Shown: positions 22,947 through 33,812 of the stretch, piece after piece
Position numbering within the stretch: the first letter of the stretch is position 1
Layout: every line of letters begins with the position of its first letter
Assembly (NCBI GenBank): GCA_014529385.2
Contig: CM043953.1
Coordinates: 85,710,342-85,774,341 of the forward strand
Origin: Adiantum capillus-veneris
Taxonomy: Eukaryota; Streptophyta; Polypodiopsida; Polypodiales; Pteridaceae
Direction: 5' to 3'
DNA length: 64,000 nt
Notes under the pieces: model-generated
Database searches by the model: none
What the model saw: the letters and a program-made list of their open reading frames with translations, nothing else
Told to the model about the DNA's origin: nothing
Position numbers and translations under genes: made by a program

Positions 22947-23801
22947 TCATGCAGGTGCAATGTTTACCTGAAACAATGTCGCGTGATCCACTGGTCGTTT
23001 GGCACTACATATAGTACAATTGGTAACATAAGAATGTGTGTCCGCATACATAGTTGGCCAATAAATCCCTAACTGTTTTAGTCTCTGGTGTGTTTTCACT
23101 GTTGAACAATGAAATGCACAATCCTCGACATGTGCTTCTTCAAGGTAACACTTGAATTCTTCCGGATTTATACATAATCGTAGGATTTGGTCCGATCCTA
23201 GATGATACAGCCATCGTGCTATCAACTGTAAGTTTTTTGTTCGTCTAATTGTTTGTTGTTTGGATCTGTATTCTGTATTATCAAACCTACTTCCAAAGGA
23301 AATAATGCTAACAATTTCCTGAGACCATTTGGGTATCATTTCAATATTGAAAAGATAAGCATCTGGTATGTCATCATCTACTCCTTCAGGAGCTTCCCCG
23401 TTGTGTATCCTCGAAAGATGGTCCGCTCGTAGATGGCTTTTACCCTTTTTGAACACCACTGTGAAATCAAACTCTAGGAATATAATAAACCAGCGTACAA
23501 TTCTCCCTTTATTGTATGGTTTATTTACCAGGTACAAAAGAGCTTGATGATCTGTGAAGAACGCAAATTTGTTTGCGAGCAAATAATTCCAAAATTTCTT
23601 TACATCATAAATCATTCCTAACCCTTGTCGTTCGGTGGTTGTGTAGTTCTTTTCCGCACTGTTTAACTGTCGGCTTCCATAACAAACTGGAAAATCCATT
23701 GTTCCGTCTCCAAGTTGAGCCCAGAATACTACCGATTGCATATGCAGAAGCATCAATGTGAACATGGAATATCTTTTTCCAATCTGGTGCTTTAAGTACA
23801 T
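22947..23801 (-). pseudogene. RNase H and first H2C2 zinc module of family A
   Basis: 284-codon frame. RNase H, which removes RNA from the RNA/DNA hybrid, is shown by CYGSRQLNSAEKNYTTTERQ, FFTDHQALLYLVNK and RADHLSR. It is followed by an H2C2 module at 23,007-23,132 with His, His 7 residues on, Cys 31 on and Cys 3 on (HVEDCAFH ... CTIC). A second module of the same build follows in the integrase segment, whereas other gypsy elements, including element H in this window, have one. The N-terminal 40 codons are out of frame with the RNase H beginning, which sits in the overlapping frame ending at 23,605. Confidence 0.8.
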
Positions 23802-25000
23802 GTGCTGATATAAGGTTTTCCTTTAGCTTTTGGAATGAAGTTTCACACTCCTCGGTCCAATAAAAATTGACTAGCAAACGATACAGAGGTTGTGCGATGA
23901 CCGCATACATGTATATGAATCTTCGATAATATCCGCAGTGTCCCATGAAGGATTGCACTTGTTTCGCATTAATGGGCCTGGGTAGGTCTACTATGACTTT
24001 GACTTTGTCTAGGTCAGTGGTTATGCCATTTCTTGAGACAATGTGTTCTAAGATGCGGCCTTGATCAACCATAAAGATACACTTTTCCGGGTTAAGACAA
24101 ATTCGATATGTCCTGCATTTTTCAAAGACCTTTTGCAAATGGTCAATATGTTCCTCTCGTAGTAGAGAGTGTACACAAAGATCATCCATGTATATTTCTA
24201 AGAATATTCTTAGGTATTCTTTGAACGCATGCATCAAAGAATATTCTCAGGTATTCTTTGAACGCGTGCGTCATTAACCTTTGGACGGTAGCTGGGACAT
24301 TAGATAAGCCAAACGGCATAACTCGATATGCATAAATTCCCCATTCTGTGGCAAACGCTATTCTGTGTTGATCCTCCCTTGCAATGGCCAATTGGTTGTA
24401 TCCTGAAAACCCATACAGAAAGGAATAAGCCCGTTTTCCGGCCACCCGCTCAAGTATATGTTCTGTGATTGGCAAGGGATAATTATCCCTTATGGTGGCT
24501 GCATTTACCTTTTTGAGGTTTACACACACTCGCAGTTTTCTATTCTTCTTGGGAACTACCACAATGGGTGACACCCAGTCTGTATGTTCAATTTCATAGA
24601 TGAATTCAGCTTGCATCAGCTTTTCAATCTCCTCTTTGATTCGTTTAGCAAATGTGTCATTATATGTATAAGGACATTGTTTGCTAGGTTTTGCATCCGA
24701 TTTCAAAGGAATTGTATGTTGGCATATCGATGGATCAACTCCTTTGATGTCTTTATGGGACCATACACACACATCTTTATATTTCTTGAGAAGTCGTGTT
24801 AGCCGTTCTTCTTCTTCAGGTTCTAAATCGTTTGCTATATAGACTGGCTCGGGCTTTTCACCCGGTTCCACGAGGTCTATCCTTTTTGCATTTTCAAGCC
24901 CATCGTAAGATTCTTGGTTGGTTCTTTCCCTGACTGGTGGTGTCATGATGATTTTTCTGTCCTGGATGGTAAATTTCCGATAGTGTGATGGTACATTCAT
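23605..25000 (-). pseudogene. Reverse transcriptase of family A
   Basis: Copies element RNA into DNA. The frame 25,000-24,182 carries PSKQCPYTYNDTFAKRIKEEI, the fingers/palm motif DWVSPIVVVPKKNRKLRVCV, RDNYPLPITEHILE, FSGYNQLAIAREDQHRIAFAT and MPFGLSNVPATVQRLM; the next frame (24,237-23,605) carries the catalytic YMDD at 24,181-24,192, then CLNPEKCIFMV, MGHCGYYRRFI and the start of RNase H. A tandem duplication of about 37 bp at 24,197-24,272 repeats the FKEYLRIF region directly before YMDD and shifts the frame, so the enzyme is dead. Order and motifs are those of Ty3/gypsy. Confidence 0.85.
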
Positions 25001-25357
25001 GTTTCCCTTTTCTAACTCCCCTTTACCATCATTATCTTCTTCAGTAGTCCATATCTCACGTAAAGGCCGTTTCAGTTCTTGGTATTTCTGTTTACGCTCC
25101 AGTTTGGTCCACTCTTAGCCTTTTGTTGTTTCTTTGTTTGAGTTTTGAGATTTTTGTGATTTTGTTTCTGTTTTAGCTTTTTGTACTTTTTTTATTTCTT
25201 CTTGTGTTCTTTCCCTTCGATCTTTTGAGAACCTTTCTGATAGATCTTTTACACAATCCTCTACTTTTACAAGCATCAATTAGTGAGTTTTACCATTTAT
25301 CCTGGGCATCACGTTCTCTCTCGCTTTGTTTCCTGCTCGTTTCCTCCTATAGCGCTC

Positions 25358-26321
25358 CTAGCGTCTAGGGTGCTGATTAGCAAAATCATAAAACTTGCTA
25401 TTCTCTGTTTTCCCCCCACGCTCACTTGAGTTGTCTGAACACTCATTATATGACTCATTGTTTACTTCTAGATGTTCAGAGGAGTTATAAAACGCTTCTC
25501 CTTCCATTGGTTCTATCGTCTCATCTCCTCCTGGTATAATGATTACCATGTAGTAGGGTAGCACATCATAGCCATCCTTATCGCAAAATTTTGTTGTTGG
25601 ACTATCTGTAATGGTACAGACATCCAATGTTGCTAGTATGTGTTCCCATTCTAGAGGTTCCAAGGCATATTTAGGGAAAGGTTTCGAAATATACACTCTT
25701 CCTCAATCGCTCTTTCTAAGACGCATTCCTCCCTTCTTAAGCTTCCACAATGTGAAGCTCCGCACATCCATAGCTCTTTTTGTTGCCCTAACCATGCTGG
25801 GAGTTCTGATCCTGCTACTGTAGCTGAATCAAAATCTTCCACAGGTGTTTGGTTCACATATTTGTAACTATGGTCTTTCAGGTGTATTTTAGTTGTTGTC
25901 TCTCCATGTCTGAGGTATATGTGGTCGTAACCCCAATCTTGGACCATCTTCAATTGTCTCATGAATGGTCTTCCCAAGATGATCTCATAATTGTTCTTTT
26001 TGTTGAAATCGACTATTGCAAATGTATGCTCATACTCAATTCCGCACGAAGTGACATCACTTTTTCTAAGATTCCTAGAGGCTTCTCCATGAACCCATCT
26101 GCCAATTGCAATTTCATTATGGTAGCTCTTAAAGCTGGTTTTCCCCATTTTTTCCAAATTTCCTTGGTGGCGATAGCAACTCCCACTCCACTGTCAAGAA
26201 TAGCTTTGGAAACTACTCCTTGGAATTCTACTGGTAGCGTGGTATTTTCATCTTCTCCCTCGCAATACTCTCCAAGCTTGTTTAATGGTACTGGCCTAGT
26301 GTCTAGCTGAGGCCTGTCCAA
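25358..26321 (-). pseudogene. Aspartic protease region of family A
   Basis: Cleaves the polyprotein. The catalytic triplet is DSG at 26,187-26,195 in KAILDSGVGVAIATKEIW; further on CGIEYEHTFAIVDF and NNYEIILGRPFMRQLK form the C-terminal part. A frameshift near 26,060 separates the two. Behind it follows an acidic linker (25,696-25,358) with ECSDNSSERGGKTENSK and a Tyr/Asp-rich stretch leading to RT. The homologous part of the right-hand copy (DSG at 61,830-61,838) is in one frame apart from stops. Confidence 0.75.
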
Positions 26322-26336
26322 CTCTCTGATCCCTTC

Positions 26337-27825
26337 CTATAGCCTCAAGGTGGGGTCTTTCACTCCAAATTTTTCTAGGCATTTACCTACTGTGGTCCAC
26401 ATGTTTGGTCGTAACCTTAGGAGTTCGGCTAATGTGATTGTGCATGCCACCGGGGTGGACAATAATTCAATCAATCCTTGTGAATCCAGCACTTTGTTAG
26501 AAGAACGTCTTTGAGATGGGATTTCTCTCACTTTAAACTTGGCTTCATACTCTCCTAGGTAAGAGGGTAAAGTTTTCAGCGAGTCTGGTTGGTTGTGCCC
26601 CAAACTAATTGATCCCTGGTCTCCCCCTTGTGAATGTATCTCAAAGTTCATTTGTGAACTTGCTTCAAATTCTTCAATAGGAGGTAAGATCACATTCTTC
26701 TCTTTTCGCGTGTTATTCACGTGGTTACTCATCCTGTTAGCCTTGTTGGCCTCACAGATTTGCTTCCACAGATCATCTAGACCGTTACAGTCCTTACCCA
26801 TTTCTGTCAATGTTTTAGGCTGGAACCCGTCACTTGCCTCATATGTTGTATTTGGCACTATGATAGGCTCTCCTCTGGACTCATAGGCATTTGTGAGTTT
26901 TTCCTTTATTTCTACTTGTTCCTCTAAAGTTCGTTGGATAGGGGTTGGAGCTGGTGCTTCATGCCAATTTGCAGGTCTACCCAGCGGGTCTTCCATCAAT
27001 GATTGATCTATTTCAATCATCTTTTTACACATTTGCAACCTTTTTTATTCTATTCAAGCATATGGATAAGTCATCCACCTTTGCTCCTGGGTTTGGTTCT
27101 TTTTGAGTATGGCTTCATAAGCTTTTAGAAGCGCATCCAACTGCGCTTCTAAAAGCGCATCGAGCTGCGCATCCATAAGCTTTTAGAAGCGCATCCAACT
27201 GCTCATTGACCTTGTCTGCCAGTACAGATCCTCCTGATCGTGCACTTTTGGGCTATGCTATTTCCTTGGGTGCGGGAGCTATGGTTTCCGTGGTGTGTGA
27301 ACTTAAGCTAGCTAGATCCTCTAACTCCTCTAATCTATCCTTTGTATGTTTTAACTCCTTAGATAGAGCTGTTTTCTCTCGTTCTTTCTTGGCTTTCATA
27401 CGCGCCTTTCTAGCTTTCCAAGTGCTTCTCTGATTTTTTGTTTCTGAACTTTGGGCATCGGTTTTTGGCTCTTCCATTATGGGTTCGTTCGTCATTCTTT
27501 GAGCTTGGGCTTGTGTCACCACCCGAATAGGTATGATTGTTTCATTTTCTGACCCTCCACTAGAAGGTACTGTTTCTAGCATGTTCAAGGTGGTTTTTGC
27601 TCCTTTGCTCGGGTTTTTAGGGAAATCGGGAATTAGATGAGTAACTCCACACTCGGTGCAATATGCGTTGACTCTAATGATTTCATCATGAGGATAGTCT
27701 CTTAGCCAATGGTCTCCACCACACTTGTAGCAGGGTCCCTTGGGTTGTTGAGGTGCTCCTTGAGCTCCCCTTTGTTGGTATGCATGTCTCTGTCCGTCCA
27801 TGCCTCCATTGGCTATGAACAACAA
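26337..27825 (-). pseudogene. Gag C-terminal part of family A: zinc knuckles and linker
   Basis: The first frame (27,825-27,253) carries two knuckles of the form C-X2-C-X3-H-X4-C: CYKCGGDHWLRDY and CTECGVTHLIPDF. In both, the last Cys is lost (to Tyr and Phe), whereas the right-hand copy at about 63,141-63,252 keeps both. A basic coiled stretch (KARKARMKAKKEREK) and a Glu-rich linker (27,038-26,337) follow toward protease. Between them, 27,117-27,205 holds a local repeat (AGCTTTTAGAAGCGCATCCA twice, plus shortened copies) that changes the frame. Confidence 0.7.
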
Positions 27826-27828
27826 TGT

Positions 27829-28594
27829 TCATTCATCTAAGCTATATCTTCCTTCTCCTGCTGCCTGTGCAGTTGTTGGGGGTCCTGTACTTCCTATCAT
27901 GCTCCATGGTTCTGGTGTTGAGGGTTCTTCCGGTGGATAATAGGCAGAGTTCTTCGCATATCCATTGGGATCTTCATAATATGCATGCATAGGCACCAAA
28001 GCATTTTCCTCTAATTCGGTTGGTGTGTATCTTATACCAGCTGGTCGTAATCCTGGTAGGGGTGGTTGTTGCCCCAACATCGGTTGTGGTCTTTCTACAC
28101 CTACAGGTCCTGGTAGGGTGTCTGCTTGATACCTAGGCATTGGTGGAACTTGAGGAGAAGCTACCTGAGGTTGGGGAGTGTAAGGTCTCTCTCTCACATA
28201 TCCCTTGTTATAATAACATTCCTCTGTCCCATGGTTTGTCCAATAGCACACCACTTGGGTTGTTTAGCTTAGGGTTTGGCATACAAGTTAATCTTTTTTA
28301 GCACTTCATCTATAAGCAACTCTTGGTTTACAGCTACTTCTCCTTTTGGTGTTGACTTAGAACACTTGCTTCCACTTTGTTGTGAAGATGAATCGTCATC
28401 AAGGTCCTTGAATTCCCCTTCTTTGTAGATCGCACAATTGTCCACAAGGTAAAGAGCCTCCTTGGTCAATTTATTCAACATCGTGCTCCTCTTCATATGT
28501 AAGTATTTCTGGAGATCCGCATTCCTTAGTCCTTGGATGAATATAAGCATAAGTCTGAACTGAGTTGGCAGTTCTTCCATAGGGCAGAACTTAA
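27829..28594 (-). pseudogene. Gag middle part of family A (up to the TTAA insertion)
   Basis: Frames 28,594-28,269 and 28,254-27,829, separated by a stop. Motifs: KFCPMEELPTQFRLMLIFIQGL, the usual end of a gag capsid domain; LTKEALYLVDNCAIYKEG; and WTNHGTEECYYNKGYVRERPY, a conserved Cys/His motif also seen in the right-hand copy and in family B. A Pro/Gln-rich stretch follows. The reading frame enters from the far side of the 1,347-bp insertion (RLKRYV at 29,946 onward). Confidence 0.75.
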
Positions 28595-29941
28595 CACTAG
28601 GTTGGTAATGGGACACTTTTATGTCCTGGGACACTTTTATGTCCTGTTAAGTGACCATTTTCCTTGAATTATGTCAAGAGTTTCAAAATGGATTTTGAGG
28701 TGCTATCTATCTAGAAAGTTGTCTCATGAGCTGAAAAAAACTCGACATTTTTTTGGAATATCAATTCCATATTTAACCTTGTCCTTGCACAACATTTCAT
28801 AACCTAAACTACGTGAAAAAACGGGTCCTGTTTTTGGCTTTTTTCAACTTTTTGCAACTATACCACTCTAGAATTCATGTTTGTGAGGTCTATAATGCTA
28901 GAGAACTATCTTTAGTAGTCCTCAACATGTCCTGATGCTTCTAAGGAGAAATAAATGTTAAAGTTGTAAGTTATGACCAAAGTACAAAAATTGTTAAATC
29001 CTGTTTTTTAGCCAATTTTAGCTCTTCTATGATTTTTTTGGTGGCTTTCAAGATATCCAAATGTAGTTTTGATTTTCTATGTCGCATATTGTAACATAAA
29101 GCTAATATTCCTTGAGTTTTGGGGCACCTAATACCCTATTTTGCATAGTAGAAAACGATGGTTGATTTTTTCAATTATAGAAGAAAACAAAAATTCTAGT
29201 ATATCAAGTATAGCTTTTTCAATATTGTTAGTTTCTTGTGACACTACATGCATTTTGTAGGTAGTAACCATATCTAGTCATAAGGATCAAATTTTGCTAG
29301 ATATTGAGTAGTTTCTATGGGATTCTACAACTCATAATGTTGAACCCAGTTTTTTCATGTTTGCTGTATTTAGACTGTATTTAGCACTTCATCTTTGTCC
29401 CCAAGATTCCCCTAGTAAGAAAAGTAATATTCTTTTGACATGATTCATGGATCCTTATGAACCTAAAGGACAATAGGGAAGTAAGAAAACATGTATATAT
29501 TATTTTTATTGAGCGTGGCTATAGAGACTTTGATGATAGGTTTGCAGAATGGTAAAAATCCAACTTTTTTGTACCTATTTCTTTTGGCAAAACAAAAAAT
29601 AGTGAGTGAGAAGCAATCATATGTTCTGATCACCAACCCATTGAAGTTAACTAGGGAATTTATCTCAAGTCCTACAAAAATCCCTAATCTTATTTTTATG
29701 CAACAAAACGTAAGAAATGACTGTTTTGATGAAAATGTACTGGTACATCAACTTTGGAGGCTTAGTGTGACCAAAAGATGAGAAATTTTACAAGTTTCTT
29801 ATTTTTTACATGTGTAGTAGACCTTGAACTATAACCTCATGAAAGGATTTTACAAAATGAGTGGATCTACTATGGTTTTCGAGGTTTTTTTCAAAACCCT
29901 GAAAGGACACTTTTATGTCCTGTTAGGTTACCAACCTAGTG
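28595..29941. mobile_element. 1,347-bp non-autonomous TIR transposon with TTAA target duplication
   Basis: Perfect 14-bp terminal inverted repeats CACTAGGTTGGTAA (28,595-28,608 and 29,928-29,941 as complement) are flanked by TTAA on both sides (28,591-28,594 and 29,942-29,945). Removing the element and one TTAA rejoins the gag frame (RYV to KFCP). Next to the TIRs lie hairpin motifs GGACACTTTTATGTCC: two tandem copies on the left (28,611-28,643), one on the right (29,905-29,920). No transposase is visible; the 96-codon frame at 29,491 has no family resemblance. TTAA duplication is known for piggyBac, but the TIR and host make the family uncertain. Confidence 0.85.
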
Positions 29942-29945
29942 TTAA

Positions 29946-30273
29946 CATATCTTTTTAGTCTTAGGACTGCCTTTCGTACACATTCCCCATCTTTCTATTT
30001 GAATTTATGGATTTGTGAGACGGTATTATGAGCTATCCCCCTTTGTGAGAATTCCTTGATAAACTCGTCAAACACTTCCTCCATAGACTCAAAGTGTCTA
30101 CACTCTACAGAGTCAAACCAAGTAGGAGCGTCATCCTCTAGGGTTAGTCCAAACCTTGCAAATTGGGTAGGGAAGTCTAACACCTCTTCAGCTCTAATTT
30201 CACGCACAAAGGCTGCTACATGATCTCTTGGGTCTGTGTTTCCTTTGTATTTCTTGTTTACCCATTTTTGCAC
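29946..30273 (-). pseudogene. Gag capsid part of family A (upstream of the TTAA insertion)
   Basis: Carries VQKWVNKKYKG, DHVAAFVREIRAEEV, FGLTLEDDAPTWFDSV (the Trp-Phe core of retrotransposon gag), FDEFIKEFSQRGIAHNTVSQI and the RLKRYV end that is interrupted by the transposon. Family B has the nearly identical RGINHNTVSQI at 3,529 and 51,416. Flanked upstream by a Gln/Arg-rich region with stops. Confidence 0.75.
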
Positions 30274-30617
30274 TTGAGAATGTCTAATCCTAATCGATAT
30301 ACCTCCTCAGGTCTTCTATAGTAGGTTGGTTCCTCTCCCAGTGGTGTTCCTAAGCCATAATTTCTAACAGTTATCACCAGAGATGGTTCATCTCTTCGAA
30401 CTCGTTCCATGGGTGGTCTTCAAGGCTCTGTTGACCCTTGAGTCTTTGGCTTACTCTCTCCTTGATACCTTGAATAGAGTGGTGGTGCTTGCAAAGCCCT
30501 TAGCCCTCGTGCGGCTTGATAACCATCTCGGTTTTGGTTTTGTTCCAATGTTGCACTCTCTCGAAGCCATGCTTGCAATGATGGCTGAGTTGCTGGTTGG
30601 TTTTGATTGTTGAACGT

Positions 30618-31535
30618 CTACGGTCGAGTAGATTGTGAGGTGGCGTCATAATCTTCTAAAAAGAGATTCGTCGACTTGCTAGGGGTGTAGGTGGCTCTTA
30701 GCACTTCGTCTGGGGCATATGTTGATGCTCCTGGAACTGTCGCCTTTTCTACGTCCTCTGGGAGAATACGTTGGTATTCTCGCCCGTATCTATCAACAAA
30801 AACTATACCCTTCCCCTTAGCAGTTTCATAAGAGAATAAGTAAAGAACCTTGTCTTTGCTCAATTCGTTTAAGTATGGTTCTTTGTTGCAAAAGTAAGCG
30901 ACTATACCCTCACTCTCATGCTTGTATATTCCCACGTTCTCATTATAAGTTGGAACCCTGGTTGTTTTCTTATCATACATAAAAATAGCTCCAGGCCGAT
31001 CAATGTTTGGTGGCGGTTCTTGAGCTTCTGAAACCATTTTCCCTTTTGCCACATTATCTCCATATCTGTTGTAATCTTCAGGGTTACTGACTATCAGATA
31101 GTGGTTCCCCTTTTCATCTCCGAATTTATCTCCATCATCATAGACTCAAATTATATCCAATCTTTGAGCCAGGCTCTCTTCGATACAAATGCACTTGCGT
31201 CCTCGATAGTCAGAATAGACTAGGGCTCCCCTCGAGTTTGTTCCCTCTAAGAAGATCACAGTGAGCTTGGAATCATTCAAAGGATTTAGGGAGGTGCTTC
31301 CTCCTGGCATTGGTCCGTCATAGGTGAAACCTCCTAGCTGTTGACTACCCATCATGAAGAAACATTTGTCTGACGAAGTATTAGTATCACTACCTTCCTC
31401 AATAATCGGTGCTAGTGGATCTAGCCTTGCCTGAGCTACACTCTCCTCGGTGGACACTAAGCTACCTTGGTCACCTGCCACCTTCTGGTCTCTAAAAATG
31501 TATTTTCTGGATCTTAAATTCATCAAACTTATCAA
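30618..31535 (-). pseudogene. Gag N-terminal part of family A
   Basis: Two frames, 31,535-31,146 and 31,052-30,618, in the same phase and separated mainly by one stop at 31,146. The start MISLMNLRSRKY corresponds to MNLRSGRL of family B (50,077), and both continue with an acidic stretch (PLAPIIEEGSDTNTSSD here). Repeated Tyr/Arg motifs of the type VYSDYRGRK and VFVDRYGREY occur twice. I recognise no catalytic motif. This lies about 420 bp downstream of the nearest leader palindrome. Confidence 0.65.
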
Positions 31536-31945
31536 TGCAATTTACCACAAATCCAGCCACTCACTTGGCAAAGGATCAGTCTCTGCACAACTTCTTGCTT
31601 TGCTGCTGAATATACATGTTCACAAGCGTTCAATTTCGACAATCGAATCAAATCATTTCTCTACTAGAGGTTATCTTAGTAATGATTGGTATAACTGGAG
31701 AGTTAATCTCAACCACTACTATATTTTATACATTGCTGATGTTCTAGATTAGGTCTGCTAATCTAGAGCTTTACTTCCCTCGGATGTTGGTCAATTTACG
31801 TGAAAAAGTCTGAATTCAGTCTTTGCTCTGTCAAATGGACAAACAAGGTCCAAATTCACTTCTGAAAGAAGTTCTGGAACCCTTAAGCCAAATGGAATCT
31901 CACTGTCTAAGCCGAGTCAAATCTTATCTTCAGCAGGCCCCAATA

Positions 31946-32346
31946 GACATCCTACGCCGCGTAGGATGTCTTTTTGGCCTATTTGACCCCAGACTTGATC
32001 CACAACTTCCCTTTGATGTCAGCAACCCAGTGGTATGTTTAGATTTCAAAAATCCCCAATTTTGGCTGTTCTTGCCTTTTTCAGTCAAAAGTGGTAAAGT
32101 CCGCTTTGAACCCAAATTTTCTCACCCAAATGAGAAGAGAGAAACTCCTCTCAGTCACTCAATATATCATTTAGGTCATGCTCATGCAGACATCATATGG
32201 TTTTGGCCTTATCCTGTCAAGATATGGTCAAATTTTCACTTTCTAGTTGAAAATAGGGTAAACCCCACCTTTTGAACACACTGGTCAACTCAAAATCCCA
32301 AAATTCCCACCAGATTAGCATGTAGACATCCTACGTGTAGGATGTC
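31946..32346. repeat. Two palindromes in the 5' leader of family A
   Basis: Palindromes at 31,946-31,970 (with a CGCCGCG centre) and 32,325-32,346 have the same arms (ATCCTACG / CGTAGGAT) as the four in the spacer at 17,760-18,635. They lie between the primer site and gag, the same place as the palindrome array of family B. Confidence 0.85.
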
Positions 32347-32860
32347 TCCTGGCTTGAAATTAAATTTTTTCCTGACAGAAATGCTCATGATGCTCTGTAG
32401 GTCTATCAAAAACACTCACAGTAACTTTTGGACTTCATTTTAGCTTTCAAACACACTTTTGCGTCTTTTACAAACTTGTGATGAATTTACCAAACAAGTA
32501 TACATACATGAAGTGCTCTAGATCCTGAATCATGATGTCCTACTTACTCTACTTCTACTTATCATCTGAAATGGTGATAATGGTGTTTTGGTTGCTTTCT
32601 CGACTCTCCGGACTCTCACGCTCTCCTCTCACCGCTTCTACCACTCCAACTCCTACTCAAGAACTCAACTAATACCTAAAACTATTTTAGTATACCTAAA
32701 TCTACCTAAGTCCAAGGATCTAGGCTAGACGCTCGCTTCCTAGACTCCCTCTAAGACCTAGAGAGTCCTCCTCCTCTGGTCCTATCTAAATGCAAAACGA
32801 GACTCTTGGCAAGCCAAAAATCCCTATCCTCAAGTCTCGGTACCTACCTAAGCTTTTCGT

Positions 32861-32878
32861 CCCTGACAGTGGCGCCAA
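32861..32878 (-). other. Primer binding site of the family A element
   Basis: On the minus strand TTGGCGCCACTGTCAGGG follows the LTR end directly. The TGGCGCC start matches the 3' end of a tRNA ending GGCGCCA; the tRNA is not identified. It fixes the direction of the element and shows that 32,879-33,812 is its 5' LTR. Confidence 0.85.
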
Positions 32879-33812
32879 TGTTGGACGGGTACGCCACGAC
32901 GGACGTCAACACAGCGAGAACACACCTAACAAGATTTGTCAGCTAAGGACGAAGCTCGACCGCAAGCACGTGGAAGCAAGCATACGGTGTCAACCTACAC
33001 TAGACTGACTCCTAACTAATTCCTACAGAGGTCTCTACCCAATGTTTAAGTCACAGCCTTCAAGAGTGCATAAGAGGAAACTTTCTACAACGCTTTCTAG
33101 AGCCGAACACGCATCAAACAATCTCGAAACACCACAAAACTTGAAGGAGACCCTACTACCACCAATAGGCCACTCTTACTAAGGTCTATGAACCAAAACC
33201 CCAACCCAAAACACCCAGTGCAAAATCACGTAGGATGTCTGGCCGAAATTTGCAGGTCTCCGTTTACGAAATCTAAAGTGCCTAATGTGTAGCTCTACTC
33301 AATGTGAACGCATGGATATCCTGAAATGCAAAATCGGACAACGTATGCTCACCTAATCACCAGATGAAGCTCGTAGAAGGATCTCGCAAAACCGGACCGT
33401 ATGCACGCAATGTAAGTATCGGCACGTAGCTCTTGTCGGGGGCAACATGCTGCACTTCCCCGCACTCGATTCCGACCATCGGTGCACACGTAGTGTCAAG
33501 ATGAAGCTCACACTCTCTCTCGTACACAGTACGCTCACTCACAGACTTCACAACTTCTTTTCTTTAAAAATGAGAAAAGGTCCTTCATTAAGGTCAAAAA
33601 GTGTTATAAATACCTTACAATTCTCAAACCCTAAAGTTCCAAATCATCCAACTACTCAATCTAACTAACAAAACTGGGATACAATTTGGAAACTTCTCTA
33701 AGTCCCAGTATTTACAAGGTGAAATGTCGAGTTTTCTCAGTAAATGAATAATTACAAAAAATGATAATCTGTCGAGAAGCCAGTTTCCGTAGGGTGTGTC
33801 CAGCTTCTAACA
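32879..33812 (-). repeat. 5' LTR of the family A element
   Basis: On the minus strand opens TGTTAGAAGCTGGACAC and ends CCGTCCAACA. A half copy of the leader palindrome (GACATCCTACGTG on the minus strand) lies at 33,228-33,240. The LTR borders element H exactly at the 5-bp duplication. Confidence 0.9.

Larger units (their letters stand above)
13223..33812 (-). mobile_element. Giant (~20.6 kb) family A Ty3/gypsy-type LTR retrotransposon
   Basis: Two LTRs of 933-934 bp in the same minus orientation (13,223-14,155 and 32,879-33,812) differ at roughly 6% of positions over the first 270 bp compared by hand. They have TG...CA ends, a primer site inside the 5' LTR and a polypurine tract inside the 3' LTR. 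The flanks carry ATGAA (13,218-13,222) and ATGGA (33,813-33,817), a 5-bp target duplication with one mismatch, and the RNase H frame of element H is continuous across the empty site. The interior carries gag, protease, RT, RNase H and integrase, followed by extra ORFs. Without the 1,347-bp TTAA insertion it is about 19.2 kb, far longer than typical gypsy elements (5-12 kb). Many stops and frameshifts show it is inactive. Confidence 0.85.

Noticed and set aside
28595-29941. Calling the TTAA element a CACTA transposon because its TIR starts CACTA
   Set aside because: CACTA termini read CACTACAAGA and make 3-bp duplications; here the terminus is CACTAGGTTGG with four shared bases on each side.
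17634-31900. Reading the gag-pol block as a separate element nested in a smaller family A element
   Set aside because: No primer site or LTR is found between the gag start at 31,535 and the leader palindromes, and the leader-to-gag layout equals that of family B. One element is the simpler reading, although nesting inside 14,156-21,700 cannot be fully excluded.
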